From NCBI GenBank assembly GCA_001701225.1, contig DAAQ01000021.1:1-64000 (forward strand): a DNA stretch of 64,000 bases. The letters are read 5' to 3'. Of this stretch, positions 25,213 to 32,838 are shown piece by piece. Under the pieces are notes generated by a model. The model had not been told where the DNA came from. It made no database searches and was given only the letters and a program-made list of their open reading frames with translations. Origin of the DNA: Bacteroidales bacterium H5 (GTDB lineage: Bacteria > Bacteroidota > Bacteroidia > Bacteroidales > Muribaculaceae). How positions within the stretch are numbered: the stretch's first letter is position 1; every line of letters starts with the position of its first letter. A program made the translations under genes and the position numbers.

Positions 25213-26676
25213 ATGAAATACGGATTTGACAATGAGCGCTATCTCAGAATCCAGTCTGAGCATATCAAAGAGCGCATAGCCCAGTTTGGCAACAAGCTAT
25301 ATCTGGAACTCGGTGGAAAACTGTTTGACGACCATCATGCCTCGCGCGTGCTGCCAGGATTTCAGCCCGACAGCAAGCTGAGGATGCTCTCGCAGATTGC
25401 AGACCGCGCCGAGATAGTCATAGTCATCAGCGCCCTCGACATCGAGAAGAACAAGGTGCGCAATGACCTCGGAATCACATACGATGTGGATGTGCTGCGT
25501 CTCAGGAGCGAGTTCCAGAACCGCGGATTCCTTGTCAGCTCCGTGGTCGTGACACACTACAACGGCCAGAGCAGTGCCGACGCCTTCCGCGCGCGTCTCG
25601 ACCGCCTCGGCATCAAGACATACGTCCACTATACCATCGAGGGTTATCCGACAAACGTTGACCTCATAGACTCTGACGAGGGCTTCGGCAAGAATGACTA
25701 TGTGGAGACCACCCGTCCGCTGGTCATCGTCACCGCTCCCGGCCCCGGCAGTGGCAAGATGGCGGTCTGCCTCAGCCAGCTCTACAACGAGCACAAGCGC
25801 GGCATCGAGGCAGGATATGCCAAGTTCGAGACTTTCCCTGTGTGGAGCTTGCCGCTCAAGCACCCCGTAAACATAGCATACGAGGCCGCTACCGCCGACC
25901 TCAACGATGTCAACATGATTGATCCCTTCCATCTTGAGGCATACGGCAAGACGGCGGTCAACTATAACCGCGACATCGAGATTTTCCCGGTGCTCAATGC
26001 CCTCTTCGAGGGTATATATGGCGAGAACCCCTACAAGTCGCCTACCGACATGGGCGTGAACATGGTGGGATTCTGCATATCTGACGACGAGGTCTGCTGC
26101 CGTGCGTCAAAGGACGAGATAATACGCCGATATTTCACCGCACTCAACCGTCTGGCCCAGGGGGAGGGGAATGACAGTGAGGTCAACAAGATTGCCCTCC
26201 TCTTCAAGCAGGCCAAGATTGACACCTCATATCGCCGCCCCGTCAAGGCTGCCCGCGAGAGGGCCGAGCGCAGCGGGGTGCCTTCATCGGCCATCGAGCT
26301 TGCCGACGGCACCATCATCACGGCCGAGACAAGCGCGCTCCTCGGCCCGAGCGCGGCCCTCATACTCAACGCCATCAAGCATCTGGCAGGGATTGACCAC
26401 AAGGTCAAGCTGATTCCTCAGGACATGATCGAGCCGATACAGTACACAAAGACCAATTATCTGCGCTCGCACAACCCGCGTCTGCACACCGACGAGGTGC
26501 TTGTGGCGCTCTCCGTGCTGTCGACCACCGACGAGAACTGCCGCCGGGCCCTCGAATGTCTGCCGCAGCTCTACGGCTGTCAGGTACACTCGACCGTCAT
26601 GCTCGGCGAGGTCGACCACAAGATATTCAAGAAACTCGGCGTAGGCCTCACCTGCGACCCGGCTAAGAAAAAATAG
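25213..26676 (+). CDS. DUF1846 family protein
   Basis: 487-aa cytoplasmic protein of the DUF1846 family (PF08903), recognised by 'KYGFDNERYLRIQSEHIKERIAQFGNKLYLELGGKLFDDHHASRVLPGFQPDSK', 'ALDIEKNKVRNDLGITYD' and 'VIVTAPGPGSGKMAVCLSQLYNEHKRG'. The last resembles a P-loop-like segment (GPGSGK). Family members are about 490-500 residues and their biochemical role is not settled. ATG 25213 is chosen over a GTG-type start at 25201, which would lie inside the -7 box. The stop codon runs straight into a TTAAAGG repeat spacer, then lrgA. Confidence 0.88.
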   Translation: MKYGFDNERYLRIQSEHIKERIAQFGNKLYLELGGKLFDDHHASRVLPGFQPDSKLRMLSQIADRAEIVIVISALDIEKNKVRNDLGITYDVDVLRLRSEFQNRGFLVSSVVVTHYNGQSSADAFRARLDRLGIKTYVHYTIEGYPTNVDLIDSDEGFGKNDYVETTRPLVIVTAPGPGSGKMAVCLSQLYNEHKRGIEAGYAKFETFPVWSLPLKHPVNIAYEAATADLNDVNMIDPFHLEAYGKTAVNYNRDIEIFPVLNALFEGIYGENPYKSPTDMGVNMVGFCISDDEVCCRASKDEIIRRYFTALNRLAQGEGNDSEVNKIALLFKQAKIDTSYRRPVKAARERAERSGVPSSAIELADGTIITAETSALLGPSAALILNAIKHLAGIDHKVKLIPQDMIEPIQYTKTNYLRSHNPRLHTDEVLVALSVLSTTDENCRRALECLPQLYGCQVHSTVMLGEVDHKIFKKLGVGLTCDPAKKK

Positions 26677-26773
26677 GTTAAAGGTTAAAGGTTATAGGGT
26701 TAAAGGTTCTATCTGTCATTGATCCTTTAACTTTAACCTTTAACCATTAACCTTTAACCCAAAGTCCATTGTT
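26677..26773. repeat. TTAAAGG-type inverted repeat spacer
   Basis: The gap between DUF1846 and lrgA is nearly all repeat: a left arm of GGTTAAAGGTTAAAGG units, a short centre (about 26709-26727), and a right arm of CTTTAACCTTTAACC units. GGGTTAAAGG (26698-26707) is repeated inverted as CCTTTAACCC (26751-26760). In RNA it could fold into an A/U-rich hairpin. It shares units with the spacer at 23876-24003. Confidence 0.75.
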
Positions 26774-27145
26774 ATGTTGATTCTCCAGCTTGCAGTCATT
26801 TTCCTTTTCCTCGCTGCGGGAGAGTTTGTGGTATGGCTCACCGGGATTCCGGTCCCTTCGAGCATCATCGGCATGCTGTTGCTGACGGCTGCTTTGCAGT
26901 GCAAGGTGATACGTCTGCGGCATGTCTCGGGGGTGGCCGATTTCCTTGTCGGTAACCTCGGATTTTTCTTTGTGCCTGCGGGCGTCGCGCTGCTGGGCTA
27001 TTTCGACCTGCTCAAGTCGCAATGGGTTGCCATAGTGGGCGCATCGGCGCTGAGCACATTCATAGTAATAGGCGTGACAGGCTGGGCACATCAGCTCACA
27101 CGCCGCTATTTCGCACATCACACTCATGAACTTCCTCGAAAATAG
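26774..27145 (+). CDS. lrgA: CidA/LrgA family holin-like protein
   Basis: 123-aa inner membrane protein with four hydrophobic helices. 'LVIFLFLAAGEFVVWLTGIPVPSSIIGMLLLTAALQC'-type sequence with the conserved 'IPVPSSIIGMLLL' loop identifies the CidA/LrgA family. In other bacteria CidA/LrgA and CidB/LrgB pairs control murein hydrolase activity or export small organic acids such as pyruvate. The 3' end overlaps lrgB by 20 bp. Which of the two (Cid or Lrg type) it is cannot be told from sequence. Confidence 0.88.
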   Translation: MLILQLAVIFLFLAAGEFVVWLTGIPVPSSIIGMLLLTAALQCKVIRLRHVSGVADFLVGNLGFFFVPAGVALLGYFDLLKSQWVAIVGASALSTFIVIGVTGWAHQLTRRYFAHHTHELPRK

Positions 27146-27827
27146 CTATCTGCTCATAGCGCTGACATTCGCAGTATATGTCGTGGCACAGCGCCTCTAC
27201 CGGCGCACGGGTGTGATGCTGCTCAACCCCATCATGGTCACGATTGTGGTGCTGATACTGTTTCTTGTCGTGGCCGGGGTGCCATACGAGAGCTATGCCG
27301 TCGGTGGCGGAATGATTGAGTTCTGGCTCAAGCCTGCCGTCGTCGCCCTCGGAGTACCCCTTTACAAACAGCTTTCCACCATTCGCAAGCAGCTTGTCCC
27401 GATTCTTGTCGCCGAGCTGGCGGGATGTGTGGCCGGAATAATCTCTGTGGTGCTTCTGGCCGAATGGTTCGGTGCCACACGCGAGGTCATAATCTCTCTG
27501 GCGGCCAAATCGGTCACAACACCCATTGCGATGGAGGTGAGCCGCAGCCTCGGTGGGATTGCACCCCTCACGGCGGCTGTTGTCTGTGCCGTCGGCATAT
27601 TCGGAGGTATGTCGGGATTCAGGGTGATGAAGATGACCCATGTCAAGAGTCCTATCGCACAGGGCCTCTCGATGGGTACCGCCGCCCATGCCGTGGGCAC
27701 GACCATCATCATGGAGCGCGGCAGCTATCGCTACGGGGCATGGTCGTCGCTCGGACTGACGCTCAACGGACTCCTCACGGCTCTGCTCACCCCCACAATC
27801 CTCGCCCTGATGGGTTACGTGGTCTGA
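27126..27827 (+). CDS. lrgB: LrgB family membrane protein
   Basis: 233-aa inner membrane protein with about seven helices. Family motifs are 'LKPAVVALGVPLYKQLSTIRKQLVPIL', 'SLAAKSVTTPIAMEVSRSLGGIAPLTAAVVCAVGIFGGMSG' and 'GLSMGTAAHAVGTTIIMERG'. It works with LrgA. Its start overlaps lrgA by 20 bp and its end overlaps the convergent nuclease-like gene by 13 bp (27815-27827), with no terminator visible between them. Confidence 0.92.
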   Translation: MNFLENSYLLIALTFAVYVVAQRLYRRTGVMLLNPIMVTIVVLILFLVVAGVPYESYAVGGGMIEFWLKPAVVALGVPLYKQLSTIRKQLVPILVAELAGCVAGIISVVLLAEWFGATREVIISLAAKSVTTPIAMEVSRSLGGIAPLTAAVVCAVGIFGGMSGFRVMKMTHVKSPIAQGLSMGTAAHAVGTTIIMERGSYRYGAWSSLGLTLNGLLTALLTPTILALMGYVV

Positions 27828-28318
27828 CTGCGGTCGGCGAGCATCTCGGGGTATGTGGGTATGCCCTCGATGAACGAGCACCGGGCGTCCTCGTAGTCGA
27901 CACGGCAGCAATAATGGCTCAGGCCGTTGCTCACGATGAGATAGCGCACCTTAAGCACAATATTATAGCGTACTATCTGGTCGAATACCTCGCGCGTAAT
28001 CCTCACTGACGGAGCCTTGTATTCCACTATGGCCACCGGGCGCAGGTCCGGGGCATATATCACCGTGTCACAGCGCTTTGAGGTCGAGTTGAGGGTGATT
28101 CCCATCTCGTTTGCCACCATCGTGCGGGGCACCTGCCTGTCGGTGGTGAGATAGCATACGAAATGCTGCCTCACCCACTCCTCGGGGGTAAGCACAAGCC
28201 ATTTCGAACGTATAGGGTCGTGTACCTCGACCCCCTTGGGGCCTCTTCGCAGCCGCAGAGGGGCAGGGGGGAGGTTGAGCCTGCGGGCTATATGGTCTGT
28301 ATCGTGCGTTGTCTGCAT
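27815..28318 (-). CDS. HsdR N-terminal-like PD-(D/E)XK protein
   Basis: 167-aa protein resembling the HSDR_N_2 domain (type I restriction enzyme R subunit, N-terminal). The nuclease core motif is visible as 'KRCDTVIYAPDLRPVAIVEYKAP', i.e. D, then E-x-K. 'WVRQHFVCYLTTDRQVPRTMVANEMGITLN' upstream fits the family. No methylase, specificity subunit or helicase is nearby, so it is not a restriction system by itself. Such stand-alone proteins are common in Bacteroidota, function unknown. ATG 28318 is chosen because a strong promoter (28330-28361) sits 11 nt before it; the upstream in-frame ATG at 28360 lies within the promoter. Confidence 0.82.
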   Translation of the reverse strand: MQTTHDTDHIARRLNLPPAPLRLRRGPKGVEVHDPIRSKWLVLTPEEWVRQHFVCYLTTDRQVPRTMVANEMGITLNSTSKRCDTVIYAPDLRPVAIVEYKAPSVRITREVFDQIVRYNIVLKVRYLIVSNGLSHYCCRVDYEDARCSFIEGIPTYPEMLADRSQTT

Positions 28319-28329
28319 GGTCTGGGGTA

Positions 28330-28361
28330 CAAAATTACGCATTACGGGCCGAAGATTCAAA
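28330..28361 (-). promoter_or_regulatory. Promoter of the HsdR-like gene
   Basis: Minus strand TTTG (28361-28358), a 20-nt spacer and TAATTTTG (28337-28330). Only 11 nt lie between the box and the start codon. Confidence 0.85.
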
Positions 28362-28402
28362 AAATCTTTGTAAATTTACACATTCAAATTCATCCATCCG
28401 CT

Positions 28403-29443
28403 ATGGCATCAACCGCACCCGCCTTGACATATCCGCAACTGCGGCGCGACCTTCGCGCCGGCAAAATCGCCCCCGTCTATCTGCTGCACGGCGAGGAGGG
28501 ATATTTTGTCGACGAGCTTGTCAAGGAGTTCGAGCGTCTTGTTCCCGAGGATGAGCGCGATTTCAACCTCTATGTCCTTTATGCGCCCGAGTCGGGTGTC
28601 GATACCCCCATGGACATCTGCCGCCGCTATCCCATCATGGCCGACCGCCAGGTGGTGATACTCAAGGAGGCACAGGCCATACGCTCGGACCAGCTCAACC
28701 GTCTGCACCATTATGCCTCGCGTCCCAATCCCTCGACAGTCTTTGTCATCTGCTCGCGCGGAGCCTCGGTGAAGGGCAAGGAACTCACAGCCGCCGTAAA
28801 GAAGAACGGTGTCATATTCACCTCGCAGAAACTCAAGGAACGCGACATAATCCCCGCCATCTCCGAGCTTGTCAAGGAGAAGAAACTGAACATTGAGCCA
28901 AAAGCCCTCTCGATGCTGCGCGACTATATAGGCACCGACCTCTCGCGGCTGTATAACGAGATAGGCAAGCTTGCCTTCATACTGGGCGAGGAGGCCATGA
29001 TAACCCCCGAGTCTATCGAACGCAACATCGGCATATCCAAGGACTATAACAATTTTGAGCTTGTCGAGGCGCTGAATACGCGCAATGCCGCCAAGGCGTT
29101 CACCATAGCCCGTTATTTCTCGGAGAATCCCAAGAACAATCCGACCGTGATGACAGTATCCACGCTGTTCAACCATTTCTCGAACATCCTTATCTACCAC
29201 TATACGGCAGACAAGACCAAGAACGGATACATGAACGCCCTCGGGTTCAGGAACGAGTGGCAGCTCAAGTTTTTCGAGGCAGCCCCGAAAGCCTACAATG
29301 TGCGGCAGACCATCGAGATAATCTCGGCCCTGCGCGAGTGTGACACACGGTCGAAAGGCATCGGGTCGCGCCAGGACGAATATCAGTTGCTGCACGACCT
29401 GATATTCCGCATCCTCACTGCACGTGGCGTCATAGATGTATGA
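28403..29443 (+). CDS. holA: DNA polymerase III subunit delta
   Basis: 346-aa clamp-loader subunit. 'LRAGKIAPVYLLHGEEGYFVDELVKEFERLV' is the N-terminal HolA motif. 'IMADRQVVILKEAQAI', 'VFVICSRG' and 'IGTDLSRLYNEIGKLAFILG' follow in family order, and the C-terminal collar domain includes 'RLLHDL'-like helices (QLLHDLIFRIL). ATG 28403 is chosen because it gives a normal HolA length and begins at the conserved domain; an open frame continues upstream through the divergent promoter and is ignored. Confidence 0.92.
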   Translation: MASTAPALTYPQLRRDLRAGKIAPVYLLHGEEGYFVDELVKEFERLVPEDERDFNLYVLYAPESGVDTPMDICRRYPIMADRQVVILKEAQAIRSDQLNRLHHYASRPNPSTVFVICSRGASVKGKELTAAVKKNGVIFTSQKLKERDIIPAISELVKEKKLNIEPKALSMLRDYIGTDLSRLYNEIGKLAFILGEEAMITPESIERNIGISKDYNNFELVEALNTRNAAKAFTIARYFSENPKNNPTVMTVSTLFNHFSNILIYHYTADKTKNGYMNALGFRNEWQLKFFEAAPKAYNVRQTIEIISALRECDTRSKGIGSRQDEYQLLHDLIFRILTARGVIDV

Positions 29444-29473
29444 GCGGTTTCAGCTCGATATTTCGCCCTAAAA

Positions 29474-29505
29474 ATTGCAAAATCGGGAGTTTCGTTGTAA
29501 CTTTG
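29474..29505 (+). promoter_or_regulatory. Promoter of the Fur-family gene
   Basis: ATTG at 29474-29477, a 20-nt spacer and TAACTTTG at 29498-29505, 7 nt before the ATG at 29513. A very short or absent 5' UTR is predicted. Confidence 0.8.
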
Positions 29506-29512
29506 TAGCGTG

Positions 29513-29989
29513 ATGAACGACGAGAAGCGCAAATCGGCAGCCCGTGAGGCGCTCGAGGCATACATAGCCTCGCGCGGAATGCGGACTACCCCCGAGCGGC
29601 GCGCTATCCTCGACAGTCTCATGGCCATGCGCGGCTCCTTTGACGTGGCCGCTCTGGGCGAGAGGCTTGAGGCCGACGGATTCCGTGTCAGCCGTGCCAC
29701 CCTCTATAATGCGCTGAGGCTTTTCGAGCAGGCCGGCATAGTGGGGCGTGACCATGCGGGCGAGGCGGATGCCGCCTCGCGGCTGTGGGAGATTGTCGCC
29801 GACCGCGGCGTGTCCATCATGCTTGTCTGCACCCGTTGCGGGCGTCGCCGCAGCCTGCGCGACCAGGCCCTGTCGCGGCAGTTATCGGCCCGCAGGTTCG
29901 CGTCGTTCACCGCCACGGGCATAGACGTATGCGTCAGAGGTCTATGTGCGCGATGCCGCAAGCTGTCGTCGCAGCCTGCCTTGTTCTGA
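29513..29989 (+). CDS. Fur-family transcriptional regulator
   Basis: 158-aa protein with the Fur fold. The winged helix is residues about 10-85 ('YIASRGMRTTPERRAILDSLMAM', 'VSRATLYNALRLFEQAGIV'). The C-terminal metal/dimer part carries two Cys pairs, 'CTRCGRRRSL' and 'CARCRK', for structural zinc. The usual His-rich sensing stretch is weak here, so whether it senses iron, zinc or peroxide is open. The start at 29513 is used instead of a GTG at 29510. It is followed 56 bp later by purA. Confidence 0.88.
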   Translation: MNDEKRKSAAREALEAYIASRGMRTTPERRAILDSLMAMRGSFDVAALGERLEADGFRVSRATLYNALRLFEQAGIVGRDHAGEADAASRLWEIVADRGVSIMLVCTRCGRRRSLRDQALSRQLSARRFASFTATGIDVCVRGLCARCRKLSSQPALF

Positions 29990-30045
29990 AACTCTCACCT
30001 CGAATCATTTAACCTGAAAAAAATAAACTCTTAACACAAGCATAC

Positions 30046-31314
30046 ATGAAAGTAGACGTGCTTCTCGGCCTCCAGTGGGGCGACGAGGGTAAAGGAAAGG
30101 TAGTCGATGTGCTCACCCCGCGCTATGACGTGGTGGCACGTTTCCAGGGTGGCCCCAACGCCGGGCATACCCTTGAGTTCGAGGGTAAGAAATATGTGCT
30201 CCGTTCGATTCCATCCGGCATATTCCAGCACGGACAGGTCAACATCATAGGCAACGGTGTGGTGCTCGACCCCGTCCTGTTCAAGCAGGAGGCCGAGGAA
30301 CTTGAGAAGAGCGGTGTGGACCTGCGCTCTATCCTGCGCATCTCCAAGAAGGCCCATCTCATCGCCCCCACACACCGTCTGCTCGACGCAGCCAACGAGA
30401 AGGCCAAGGGTGGCAAGAAGATCGGCACCACCGGCAAGGGTATCGGCCCGACTTATACGGACAAGATCTCGCGCAACGGCCTCAGGCTGGGCGACGTGTT
30501 CCATAACTTTGACGAGAAATATGCCTCCCTGCGCAATCTCCATCTGACCCGTCTCGCCGCACTCGGTGCCGAGCCCGAAGGTCTGGAGGAGCTTGAGGCA
30601 AAATGGATGGACGCCATAGAGTATCTGAAGACATTCCGGATTGTCGACTCGGAATTCCTTGTGAACTCACTGCTCGAGGAGGGCAAGAGCGTGCTGTGCG
30701 AGGGTGCCCAGGGTACACTGCTCGATATTGATTTCGGTTCATATCCCTTCGTGACATCATCGAACACCATCAGCGCCGGAGCCTGCTCGGGTCTCGGTGT
30801 GGCTCCCAACAGGATAGGCGAGGTGTTCGGCATCTTCAAGGCATACTGCACTCGCGTCGGCAGCGGTCCGTTCCCCACCGAGCTCTTTGACGAGACCGGC
30901 AAGCGCATCCGCGACCTCGGCCATGAGTATGGTGCCGTCACGGGACGCGAGCGCCGCTGCGGCTGGATTGACCTCGTGGCCCTCCGCTATGCCATCATGC
31001 TCAACGGCGTGACACAGCTCATAATGATGAAGAGCGACGTGCTCGACGGCTTCGACGAAATCAAGGCCTGCACGGCATACCGCATCAACGGCGAGGAGAC
31101 CAAGCAGTTCCCCTATTCGATAGAGGAGGGAATCGAGTCCGTCTATACCACCCTGCCGGGATGGAAGACCGACATGACCGGGATGCAGAGCGAGGATGAG
31201 TTTCCCGCCGAGTTCAAGGCATACATTGATTTCCTTGAGAAAGAGCTCCGCACCCCCATCACCATCGTCTCTATCGGTCCCGACCGCAAGCAGACCATCG
31301 TGAGAAAGAAATAA
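30046..31314 (+). CDS. purA: Adenylosuccinate synthase
   Basis: 422-aa enzyme that joins IMP and aspartate using GTP, the first step from IMP to AMP. The N-terminal 'LGLQWGDEGKGKVVDVL' carries the catalytic D13, and 'GGPNAGHTLEF' holds the catalytic His. 'GTTGKGIGPTYTDKISRNG', 'CEGAQGTLLDIDFGSYPFVTSSN' and 'GRERRCGWIDLVALRYA' are further family blocks. Length is normal. A terminator follows at 31343-31374. Confidence 0.97.
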   Translation: MKVDVLLGLQWGDEGKGKVVDVLTPRYDVVARFQGGPNAGHTLEFEGKKYVLRSIPSGIFQHGQVNIIGNGVVLDPVLFKQEAEELEKSGVDLRSILRISKKAHLIAPTHRLLDAANEKAKGGKKIGTTGKGIGPTYTDKISRNGLRLGDVFHNFDEKYASLRNLHLTRLAALGAEPEGLEELEAKWMDAIEYLKTFRIVDSEFLVNSLLEEGKSVLCEGAQGTLLDIDFGSYPFVTSSNTISAGACSGLGVAPNRIGEVFGIFKAYCTRVGSGPFPTELFDETGKRIRDLGHEYGAVTGRERRCGWIDLVALRYAIMLNGVTQLIMMKSDVLDGFDEIKACTAYRINGEETKQFPYSIEEGIESVYTTLPGWKTDMTGMQSEDEFPAEFKAYIDFLEKELRTPITIVSIGPDRKQTIVRKK

Positions 31315-31342
31315 TACGGGCAAGCATCAACCTGTCCGCGTT

Positions 31343-31374
31343 GCCGGGACGCACCCACGCGGGAGCGTCCCGGC
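31343..31374 (+). terminator. Terminator after purA
   Basis: A perfect 10-bp GC-rich stem (31343-31352 with 31365-31374) and 12-nt loop, followed by a weakly T-rich stretch (TATTGTCTT). Confidence 0.75.
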
Positions 31375-31422
31375 TATTGTCTTAAACGAACAAACCCTAC
31401 AAACGCCTTAAACCATACGACC

Positions 31423-32670
31423 ATGGCTAAAGTAAAACCATTCAAGGGCATACGCCCTCCGCGCGAACTGGTCACCCAGGTGGCGTCGCGCCCATACGAT
31501 GTGCTTAATTCCGAAGAGGCCCGCGCCGAGGCCGAGGGGAATCCCCGCTCGCTCTATCATATCATCAAGCCGGAGATTGATTTCGCTCCCGGCACGGACG
31601 AGCATGCTCCTGAGGTCTACGACAAGGCCGTAGCGAATTTCAACGCCTTCCGCGACAACGGCTGGCTGGTGCAGGACGACGCAGACCACTATTATATATA
31701 TGCGCAGACCATGAACGGCCGTACGCAGTATGGCATCGTTGTCGCCGCCAATGTCGACGACTATATGGAGGGACGCATCAAGAAGCACGAGCTCACACGC
31801 CGCGACAAGGAGGAGGACCGCATGAAGCATGTGCGCGTCAATAACGCCAATATCGAGCCGGTGTTTTTCGCGTTTCCCGACAACGAGCGTCTGCAACATA
31901 TCATCGACACCGTGACGGCCGGTGAGCCTGAGTATGATTTCATCGCCCCCGACGGCTTCGGACATCATTTCTGGGTCATCAGCGATGAGGAGCTTATCGC
32001 TGCGGTGACCGAGGAGTTTGCCAACATACCCTCGCTCTATATCGCCGACGGCCATCACCGTTCGGCTGCCGCCGCGCTGGTAGGACATGAGAAGGCACTC
32101 GCGAATCCCGCACACAAGGGTGACGAGGAATACAACTATTTCCTTGCCGTGGCATTCCCCGCCTCGCACCTCAACATAATCGACTACAACCGCGTCGTCA
32201 AAGACCTCAATGGCCTTGCGTCCGAGGAGTTCCTCGACAGGGTGAGAGAGCATTTCACCGTCGAGGACAAGGGTGACGGCGAGCCCTGGCGTCCAGACGC
32301 GCTGCACAATTTCTCGCTCTATCTCGGCGGACGCTGGTATTCGCTCACGGCCAAGCCCGGCACCTACGATGACGCCGACCCTATCGGAGTACTCGACGTG
32401 ACCATCTCGAGCGATCTGATACTGCGCGATATCCTCGGCATCACTGACCTCCGCTCAGACAAGCGCATCGACTTTGTCGGCGGCATCCGCGGGCTCGGCG
32501 AGCTCAAGCGCCGCGTCGACTCGGGCGAGATGGCCATGGCGCTCGCGCTCTATCCCGTGAGCATGAAGCAGCTCATGGATATTGCCGACACAGGCAACAT
32601 AATGCCCCCCAAGACCACATGGTTCGAGCCCAAACTGCGCTCAGGCCTTGTGATTCACTCGCTCGACTGA
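31423..32670 (+). CDS. DUF1015 family protein
   Basis: 415-aa cytoplasmic protein of the DUF1015 family (PF06245). Motifs are 'KPFKGIRPPRELVTQVASRPYDVLNSEEARAEAEGNPRSLYHIIKPEID', 'VRVNNANIEPVFFAFPD', 'LYIADGHHRSAAAALVG' and 'MPPKTTWFEPKLRSGLVIHSL' at the C-terminus. The biochemical role is not established; in some Bacteroidota the gene sits near serine biosynthesis genes, which is not the case here. It has terminators on both sides, so it forms a single-gene unit. Confidence 0.9.
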   Translation: MAKVKPFKGIRPPRELVTQVASRPYDVLNSEEARAEAEGNPRSLYHIIKPEIDFAPGTDEHAPEVYDKAVANFNAFRDNGWLVQDDADHYYIYAQTMNGRTQYGIVVAANVDDYMEGRIKKHELTRRDKEEDRMKHVRVNNANIEPVFFAFPDNERLQHIIDTVTAGEPEYDFIAPDGFGHHFWVISDEELIAAVTEEFANIPSLYIADGHHRSAAAALVGHEKALANPAHKGDEEYNYFLAVAFPASHLNIIDYNRVVKDLNGLASEEFLDRVREHFTVEDKGDGEPWRPDALHNFSLYLGGRWYSLTAKPGTYDDADPIGVLDVTISSDLILRDILGITDLRSDKRIDFVGGIRGLGELKRRVDSGEMAMALALYPVSMKQLMDIADTGNIMPPKTTWFEPKLRSGLVIHSLD

Positions 32671-32694
32671 TGGCGTGATTGCATACTGCATTCC

Positions 32695-32730
32695 ACTGTC
32701 CCGCGGATTCATATCTGCGGGACAGTTTTT
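32695..32730 (+). terminator. Rho-independent terminator after the DUF1015 gene
   Basis: A 10-bp stem (32695-32704 with 32717-32726) followed directly by TTTTT (32726-32730). Confidence 0.9.
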
Positions 32731-32806
32731 CTGTCAAATATGCTGTCTTATCTCCCAGGAAGCCGGATTGACAGGATGGCGTATGTATATGAAATGGTTC
32801 CTGGGC

Positions 32807-32814
32807 TAATTTTG
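32807..32814 (+). promoter_or_regulatory. -7 box of the GH115 gene
   Basis: TAATTTTG, 24 bp before the ATG at 32839. No TTTG is found at the usual -33 distance, so the promoter may be weak or activator-dependent. Confidence 0.55.
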
Positions 32815-32838
32815 TGCTGTCAATTATAATCTTGAATC

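Noticed and set aside
26677..26773. CRISPR array or transposon end in the TTAAAGG spacers
   Set aside because: Units are 6-8 bp without unique spacers, and there is no transposase, target-site duplication or cas gene.
27815..28318. Remnant of a type I restriction-modification system
   Set aside because: No hsdM, hsdS or helicase nearby and no sign of decay; treated as a stand-alone protein.
28409..29395. Antisense open frame (328 codons) across holA
   Set aside because: Covers a well-conserved holA in the other strand; no start context or domain.
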